DNA from: Frateuria_A sp051900535
GTDB lineage: Bacteria > Pseudomonadota > Gammaproteobacteria > Xanthomonadales > Rhodanobacteraceae
Assembly (NCBI RefSeq): GCF_051900535.1
Contig: NZ_JBHZGI010000007.1
Location: forward strand, 62,001-126,000
Length of the DNA stretch: 64,000 nt
Reading direction: 5' to 3'
A model generated the notes under the pieces. It saw nothing but the letters and a program-made list of their open reading frames with translations, had not been told where the DNA came from and searched no databases. The stretch's first letter is position 1. Each line of letters starts with the position of its first letter. The position numbers and the translations under genes were made by a program. Below are positions 58,821 to 64,000 of the stretch, piece after piece.

Positions 58821-59638
58821 AATTGTTTTCGTTCCGTGGCGCGCGCTGGGTGCTCGCGCTGATGCTGATGCTGTTGCCGCTGTTCGCCGTCGCCGAACCG
58901 CAGGCGGCGCCCGCGCCGGCCGCGCCCGCGCTGAGCATGCCGGCCAGCCCCGCGATGCCGGGTGGCATCCCCGTGCTGACCGTGCACGACGCGCCCGGCG
59001 GCGCGAAGAACTGGACGCTGTCGCTGCAGTTGCTGGGCCTGATGACGGTCCTGACGCTGCTGCCGGCGATTCTGCTGATGATGACCTCGTTCACGCGGAT
59101 CATCATCGTGCTCGGCTTCCTGCGCCAGGCGCTGGGTACGCAGTCGACGCCGCCCAACCAGGTGCTGCTCGGGCTGGCGCTGTTCCTGACGATGTTCGTG
59201 ATGGGCCCGGTGTTCAACAAGGCCTACAGCGATGGCGTCAAGCCGTACATGGACGGCCAGATGACCGCCGAGCAGGCGCTGCCCGCCGCCAGTGCGCCGT
59301 TCAAGCGCTTCATGCTGGACCAGACCCGCGACGCCGACCTGCAGCTGTTCACCCAGCTGGCCAAGGAGAAGCCCTACGCCGGCAAGGACGACGTGCCTTT
59401 CCGCGTGGCGATGCCTGCGTTCCTGACCTCGGAACTGAAGACCGCGTTCCAGATGGGCTTCCTGCTGTTCATCCCGTTCCTGATCATCGACCTGGTGGTC
59501 GCCAGCGTGCTGATGTCGATGGGCATGATGATGGTCTCGCCGATGATCATCTCGCTGCCGTTCAAGATCATGCTGTTCGTGCTGGTGGATGGGTGGACGC
59601 TGTTGATCGGGACGCTGGCGGGGAGCTTCTACACGTGA
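58817..59638 (+). CDS. fliP: FliP, export gate protein
   Basis: 273 residues. A cleavable signal peptide (ALMLMLLPLFAVAEP) and four membrane helices, with TLLPAILLMMTSFTRIIIVL and SMGMMMVSPMIISLPFKIML as hallmark segments. FliP pentamer forms the core of the export channel. The GTG start overlaps the fliO stop, and the fliQ start overlaps its stop. Confidence 0.97.
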   Translation: MKLFSFRGARWVLALMLMLLPLFAVAEPQAAPAPAAPALSMPASPAMPGGIPVLTVHDAPGGAKNWTLSLQLLGLMTVLTLLPAILLMMTSFTRIIIVLGFLRQALGTQSTPPNQVLLGLALFLTMFVMGPVFNKAYSDGVKPYMDGQMTAEQALPAASAPFKRFMLDQTRDADLQLFTQLAKEKPYAGKDDVPFRVAMPAFLTSELKTAFQMGFLLFIPFLIIDLVVASVLMSMGMMMVSPMIISLPFKIMLFVLVDGWTLLIGTLAGSFYT

Positions 59639-59904
59639 CCCCGGAATCCGTCATTCAATTCGGCCAGCACGCCCTCTACATCGCGATCCTGGTCGCCGCG
59701 CCATTGCTGCTCACCGCGCTCGCGGTGGGCCTGCTGGTCGGCGTGATCCAGGCGGCCACGCAGATCAACGAGATGACCCTCTCGTTCATTCCCAAGCTGA
59801 TCGCCATGGCGGTGGTCGCGCTGATCACCGGCCCGTGGATGCTGCGCACGCTGGTGCAGTTCACGCGGCAACTGATCGAGGGGCTGCCCGGTGCAGTCAA
59901 GTAA
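59635..59904 (+). CDS. fliQ: FliQ, export gate protein
   Basis: 89 residues, the standard size, with two membrane helices (ALYIAILVAAPLLLTALAVGL and a second around LIAMAVVALITGPWML). VGVIQAATQINEMTLSFIPK is the conserved loop. FliQ packs around the FliP-FliR core. It starts at the GTG overlapping the fliP stop; an upstream in-frame start at 59593 lies inside fliP. Confidence 0.96.
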   Translation: MTPESVIQFGQHALYIAILVAAPLLLTALAVGLLVGVIQAATQINEMTLSFIPKLIAMAVVALITGPWMLRTLVQFTRQLIEGLPGAVK

Positions 59905-59916
59905 GGGGGCAGTGAA

Positions 59917-60687
59917 ATGACCACGGTGGACCTCGCCCAGCTGGAGAACTGGCTGGGCGGCCTGCTGTGGGCGCTGGGCCGCGTCGGCGGCCTGTGCCTG
60001 ATCGCGCCGGTTCTGGGCTCCGGCGTGATTCCCGCACGCATCCGCGTCGGGCTGGTGGTGATGCTCACGCTGGTGCTGGCGCCGCTCGCGCCGGCGGCGG
60101 TCGATCCGCTGAGTGCGGCGGGCGTGGCGACCATGGTCAGCCAGATCCTGATCGGCGCCTCGGTCGGCTTCGTGCTCAAGCTGGTGTTCGAGGCGGTGGC
60201 GTTCGGCGGCGAGCTGGTGGGGCAGGGCATGAGCCTGGGCTTCGCCGAGGTGGTCAACCCGGGCGGCGGCGGCAGCACGCCGGTGCTGAGCCAGTTCTAC
60301 ATGGTGCTGGTGACCTTGCTGTTCCTGGCGCTGAACGGCCACCTGCGGCTGATCCAGCTGCTGGCCGACAGCTTCCAGACGCTTCCGCCCGGACCCGTCG
60401 CGATCAATGCCGAAGGCCTGCACGCGGTGGTGCTGTTCGGCACGCATCTGTTCGCCGGCGCGGTGCGCGTGGCGCTGCCGGCGGTCACGGCGCTGCTGGT
60501 GGTGAACATCGGTTTCGCCGCGATCAGCCGCGCGGCACCGTCGATGAACCTGTTCGCGGTCGGCTTCCCGATCACCCTGTGCCTGGGTTCGATCGCGTTG
60601 TGGTTGGGCCTGCGCGCGTTGCCGGGCGCGTTCGAGACACTCCAGGACAGCGCGTGGTCGCTGATGCAGCAACTGGTCGGAGGCTGA
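59917..60687 (+). CDS. fliR: FliR, export gate protein
   Basis: 256 residues with about six membrane helices. GRVGGLCLIAPVLGSGVIPARIRVGL near the start (here split as GRVGGLCLIAPVLGSG and VIPARIRVGL) and GQGMSLGFAEVVNP are conserved. FliR completes the FliP5-Q4-R1 channel. It lies 12 bases after fliQ and three before flhB. Confidence 0.96.
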   Translation: MTTVDLAQLENWLGGLLWALGRVGGLCLIAPVLGSGVIPARIRVGLVVMLTLVLAPLAPAAVDPLSAAGVATMVSQILIGASVGFVLKLVFEAVAFGGELVGQGMSLGFAEVVNPGGGGSTPVLSQFYMVLVTLLFLALNGHLRLIQLLADSFQTLPPGPVAINAEGLHAVVLFGTHLFAGAVRVALPAVTALLVVNIGFAAISRAAPSMNLFAVGFPITLCLGSIALWLGLRALPGAFETLQDSAWSLMQQLVGG

Positions 60688-60690
60688 TCC

Positions 60691-61827
60691 ATGGCCGAGA
60701 ACGACGACCAGGAACGCACAGAACAACCCTCGGAAAAACGCCTTAAGGAAGCCCGCGAGAAAGGCGACGTCCCCCGATCGCGCGACCTTTCCGGCGCGCT
60801 GGTGGTGCTGGCCGGCGTGGCGGCGCTGCTCTCCGGCAGCGAAGGCGCGATGGCGCATGCCCGGACGATCTACAGCCTGGGGCTTTCCTACAGTCGCGAC
60901 GCGCTTTTCTCCGACGCTCTGCCCGCCCGCGTGCTCGGCATGGCGGTGCGCGAGGCGCTGATGCTGTTCATGCCGGTGGCCGTGGCGACCGTGCTGGCGG
61001 CTTTCGCGGGCCCGATGCTGCTCGGCGGCATCAGCTTCAGCGGCCAGGCGTTGCAGCCGAAATTCGATCGGCTCAACCCGGTCGCCGGCCTGGGCCGTCT
61101 GGTTTCCATGCGCGGGCTGGTCGAGCTGGTCAAGTCGCTGGTCAAGCTGCTCTTCATCGGTGGCGCGCTGGCGCTGCTGCTCAAACACTCGGTGGACGAG
61201 CTGCAGGCGCTGGGCCGTGCGGACGTCGCGCTCGGCGTGGCGCGCGCGATGTCGCTGCTGGGTCGCTCGGCGCTGCTGTTCGGTGCGCTGCTGGCGCTGA
61301 TCGGCGGCGCGGATGCCCTCTACCAGAAGTTCGACCACGCCAAGCGCCTGCGCATGACCCGCCAGGAGCTCAAGGACGAGGCCAAGGAGACCGAGGGCAA
61401 CCCCGAGCTCAAGGGCCGCATCCGCCAGGTGCAGTTCGAGATGTCGCGCCGCCGGATGATGCAGGAGCTGCCCAAGGCGGACGTCATCGTCACCAATCCG
61501 ACCCACTTCGCCGTGGCGCTCAAGTACGACGAGAACGGTACCGGCGCGCCACGCGTGATCGCCAAGGGCGTGGACGTGCTGGCCCAGCAGATCCGCCTGG
61601 TGGCCAGCGGCCACCGCATCCCGATGGTCGAGGCCCCGCCGCTGGCACGCGCCTTGTATGCCACTACCTCGCTGGGCCGGGAAATCCCGGTCTCGCTGTA
61701 CGTGGCGGTGGCCCAGATCCTGGCCTACGTCTACCAGCTGAAGCAGGCGACGGCACGTGGCGACGAGCCGCCGCCGGCGCCGCAGCCCCAGGTCGATCCG
61801 GACCTGATGGGCCCTTACAAGATCTAA
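60691..61827 (+). CDS. flhB: FlhB, export specificity switch
   Basis: 378 residues. Four membrane helices follow an N-terminal stretch (NDDQERTEQPSEKRLKEARE). The cytoplasmic domain has the self-cleavage site NPTH with Asn269-Pro270, the same numbering as in enterobacterial FlhB. FlhB changes substrate choice from hook to filament when FliK signals. It starts three bases after fliR. Confidence 0.97.
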   Translation: MAENDDQERTEQPSEKRLKEAREKGDVPRSRDLSGALVVLAGVAALLSGSEGAMAHARTIYSLGLSYSRDALFSDALPARVLGMAVREALMLFMPVAVATVLAAFAGPMLLGGISFSGQALQPKFDRLNPVAGLGRLVSMRGLVELVKSLVKLLFIGGALALLLKHSVDELQALGRADVALGVARAMSLLGRSALLFGALLALIGGADALYQKFDHAKRLRMTRQELKDEAKETEGNPELKGRIRQVQFEMSRRRMMQELPKADVIVTNPTHFAVALKYDENGTGAPRVIAKGVDVLAQQIRLVASGHRIPMVEAPPLARALYATTSLGREIPVSLYVAVAQILAYVYQLKQATARGDEPPPAPQPQVDPDLMGPYKI

Positions 61828-61839
61828 GGGGAACACCGC

Positions 61840-63933
61840 ATGGCCGCCGCTGGCGCAATGGAAAGTCTCAAGCAGCTCGGGCGCCGTGGCGTCGGCGCGC
61901 CGGTGGTCATGCTGGCGATGCTGGCGATGGTCATGCTGCCGATGCCGCCGTTCCTGCTGGACATGCTGTTCAGCTTCAACATCGCGCTGTCGCTCGTCAT
62001 TTTGTTGGCGGTGATCTACGTCATGCGGCCGCTGGAATTCGCCGCTTTTCCGACGGTCGTGCTGATGGCGACGCTTTTACGTCTCGCCCTGAACATCGCC
62101 TCGACCCGCGTGGTGCTGCTGCACGGCCACGACGGCCCGGGGGCGGCCGGCAAGGTGATCGAGGCGTTCGGCGAGTTCGTGATCGGCGGCAACTTCGCCG
62201 TCGGCCTGGTGGTGTTCGCGATCCTGACCATCATCAACTTCGTGGTGGTCACCAAGGGCGCCACCCGCGTGTCGGAAGTGACCGCCCGCTTCACCCTGGA
62301 CGCGATGCCCGGCAAGCAGATGGCGATCGACGCCGACCTCAACGCCGGCCTGCTCACCCAGGAGCAGGCCCGCGAGCGCCGCCAGGAAGTGCGCGAGGAA
62401 GCGGACTTCTACGGCTCGATGGACGGTGCGTCCAAGTTCGTCCGCGGCGACGCCACCGCCGGCATCCTGATCCTCTTCATCAACATCATCGGCGGCTTCT
62501 TCGTCGGCATGTTCCAGCACGGGCTGGGCGCCGGCGAATCAGCCAAGACCTACACGCTGCTGACCATCGGCGACGGCCTGGTCGCGCAGGTGCCGGCGCT
62601 GATGCTCTCGATCGCCACCGCGGTGATCGTCACCCGCGTGTCCAAGTCGCAGGACATGGGCAAGCAGGTGATCGGCCAGGTGTTCGGCCAGCCGCGCGCG
62701 CTGGCGGTGGCCGGCGCGGTGCTGGGCGTGATGGGCCTGATCCCGGGCATGCCGAACCTCGCCTTCCTGCTGCTGGGCGGTTGCTGCGGCGGTGCGGCCT
62801 ACCTGATGATCAAGCGCGAGCGCGAGACGAAGGAAAAGCTGGCCGAGGCGATTGCCGAGCCGGCCGCCGCGCCTGCCATTCCCGCCGAGCGCATGGAACT
62901 GGGCTGGGACGACGTCGCCAGCGTCGATCCGCTGGGCCTGGAGGTCGGCTACCGGCTGATCCCGCTGGTGGATACCCACCAGGGCGGCGAGCTGATGGGC
63001 CGGATCAAGTCGGTGCGGCGCAAGCTCTCGCAGGAATTCGGCTTCCTGGTGCCCGCGGTTCACATCCGCGACAACCTGGACCTGGGGCCCAACACCTACC
63101 GCGTCACCCTGATGGGCGTGCCGATGGGCGAGGCCGAGGTGCACAGCGAGCGTCTGATGGCGATCAACCCCGGCCGCGTGCACGGGCCGCTGCAGGGCAT
63201 CCAGACCAAGGACCCGGCGTTCGGCCTGGAAGCGGTGTGGATCGAACAAGGCCAGCGCGAGATGGCGCAGAGCCTGGGCTACACCGTGGTCGACCCGGCC
63301 ACCGTGGTGGCCACGCACCTGTCGCACATCCTGCAGACCCACGCGCACGAACTGATCAGCCACCAGGACGTGCAGCAGCTGCTCGACCGCCTGGCGCAGA
63401 CCGCGCCCAAGCTGGTCGAGGACCTCGTCCCCAAGCGCATGGCGCTGGGCGTGGTGGTCAAGGTGCTGCAGAACCTGCTGGCCGAGCGCGTGCCGATCCG
63501 CAACATGCGCACCATCGTCGAAACCTTGGCGGAGCACGCGGGCCAGAGTCAGGATCCCGGCATGCTCACCGCCGCCGTGCGCGTCGCGCTGGGCCGGCAG
63601 ATCGTGCAGGAGATCACGGGACTGGGCACCGAGGTGCCGGTCATCACGCTGGCGCCGGAGCTCGAGCAGATCCTCATGAACTCGCTCTCCGGCGGTGGCG
63701 TGGCTGGCGCGGCGGTCGAGCCGGGCCTGGCCGACCGCCTGCAGCAGAGCGTCGCCGACGCCGCGCGCCGCCAGGAAATGAGCGGCGAAGCGGCCGTATT
63801 GCTGGTCGCGCCGCAGCTTCGTCCCTGGCTCGCGCGCTTCACCCGCCACGTGGCACAGAACCTGCACGTACTGGCCTACAACGAGGTGCCGGACAACCGC
63901 AGGGTGCGGCTGGTCCAGGCGCTGGGACGTTAA
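61840..63933 (+). CDS. flhA: FlhA, export gate protein
   Basis: 697 residues. Eight membrane helices with VVLMATLLRLALNIASTRV and the FHIPEP-type loop region (VTARFTLDAMPGKQMAIDADL, shown in part as TLDAMPGKQMAIDADL). The large cytoplasmic domain (about 350-697) binds chaperone-substrate complexes. It follows flhB by 12 bases. Only 67 bases remain after the stop; flhF would be expected next but is not recognisable. Confidence 0.97.
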   Translation: MAAAGAMESLKQLGRRGVGAPVVMLAMLAMVMLPMPPFLLDMLFSFNIALSLVILLAVIYVMRPLEFAAFPTVVLMATLLRLALNIASTRVVLLHGHDGPGAAGKVIEAFGEFVIGGNFAVGLVVFAILTIINFVVVTKGATRVSEVTARFTLDAMPGKQMAIDADLNAGLLTQEQARERRQEVREEADFYGSMDGASKFVRGDATAGILILFINIIGGFFVGMFQHGLGAGESAKTYTLLTIGDGLVAQVPALMLSIATAVIVTRVSKSQDMGKQVIGQVFGQPRALAVAGAVLGVMGLIPGMPNLAFLLLGGCCGGAAYLMIKRERETKEKLAEAIAEPAAAPAIPAERMELGWDDVASVDPLGLEVGYRLIPLVDTHQGGELMGRIKSVRRKLSQEFGFLVPAVHIRDNLDLGPNTYRVTLMGVPMGEAEVHSERLMAINPGRVHGPLQGIQTKDPAFGLEAVWIEQGQREMAQSLGYTVVDPATVVATHLSHILQTHAHELISHQDVQQLLDRLAQTAPKLVEDLVPKRMALGVVVKVLQNLLAERVPIRNMRTIVETLAEHAGQSQDPGMLTAAVRVALGRQIVQEITGLGTEVPVITLAPELEQILMNSLSGGGVAGAAVEPGLADRLQQSVADAARRQEMSGEAAVLLVAPQLRPWLARFTRHVAQNLHVLAYNEVPDNRRVRLVQALGR

Positions 63934-64000
63934 AGGCCGGGAGACGGGCATCGTGATTCGCCAGTTGCACATGCAGACAGCGCTAGGCCTTCGGGCCGCC

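Noticed and set aside
63934..64000. Possible start of flhF after flhA
   Set aside because: A GTG at 63953 with GGGAG upstream opens a frame to the edge, but its 16 residues do not resemble the FlhF N-terminus. Too short to call.

Overview
The window is high-GC DNA, densely coded on both strands. Gene content and order point to a gammaproteobacterium of the Xanthomonadales, most likely Rhodanobacteraceae (Dyella, Rhodanobacter or Luteibacter type). The clues are a lexA-imuA-imuB-dnaE2 mutagenesis operon, a xanthomonad-style flagellar locus with a PilZ gene beside fleQ, a propeller-type hybrid kinase, and several families of REP-like palindromes. No insertion sequence, prophage, CRISPR array or toxin-antitoxin module was seen. 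The genus assignment is inference.

Bases 1-5960 hold unlinked housekeeping and transport genes: a partial FAD/NAD(P)-binding protein, a small hypothetical gene, a DHA2-type MFS exporter, tsaB, and a YeiH transporter divergent from a LysR regulator. Bases 6030-12840 form a DNA-repair island: a UdgX-type uracil-DNA glycosylase that converges on a minus-strand SOS mutasome operon (lexA, imuA, imuB, dnaE2). A perfect 16-bp palindrome abuts the lexA start. A 1207-residue hybrid sensor kinase diverges from lexA and shares a two-way terminator with tRNA-Phe. Next come yggX, mutY, an AsmA-like gene and ftsY on the minus strand, then rsmD, coaD, a lipoprotein, a ferredoxin, ggt, a metallo-beta-lactamase-fold hydrolase and a TMEM43-like membrane protein on the plus strand.

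From about 26.6 kb to the end the window is one nearly complete flagellar and chemotaxis locus. A minus-strand operon carries a soluble chemoreceptor, flgA, flgM, flgN and an EAL-HDOD protein. The plus strand then reads cheV; flgBCDEFGHIJKL; fliC, fliD, fliS, a fliT-like gene; pilZ; fleQ; fliEFGHIJK; fliLMNOPQR; flhB; flhA. This covers rod, hook, rings, filament, cap, MS/C ring, ATPase and export gate. The regulators present are FleQ, FlgM and a PilZ protein. Stator genes, fliA, flhF, flhG (fleN) and the main che genes are not in the window.

The promoters readable by eye fit the usual hierarchy. Sigma-54 type sites (GG and GC dinucleotides at the normal spacing) precede flgB, pilZ, fliE and fliL. 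Sigma-28 type sites (TAAA or TCAA, 15 bases, GCCGATNN-like) precede flgM, cheV, fliC and, more weakly, the chemoreceptor operon. A CRP/Clp-like site lies far upstream of fleQ.

I did not find a convincing undescribed multi-gene system. The items most worth a second look are the UdgX-mutasome neighbourhood, the apparently leaderless lexA with its palindrome, the non-canonical PilZ gene with its own sigma-54 site behind a cluster of REP elements, and the CRP-like site upstream of fleQ.
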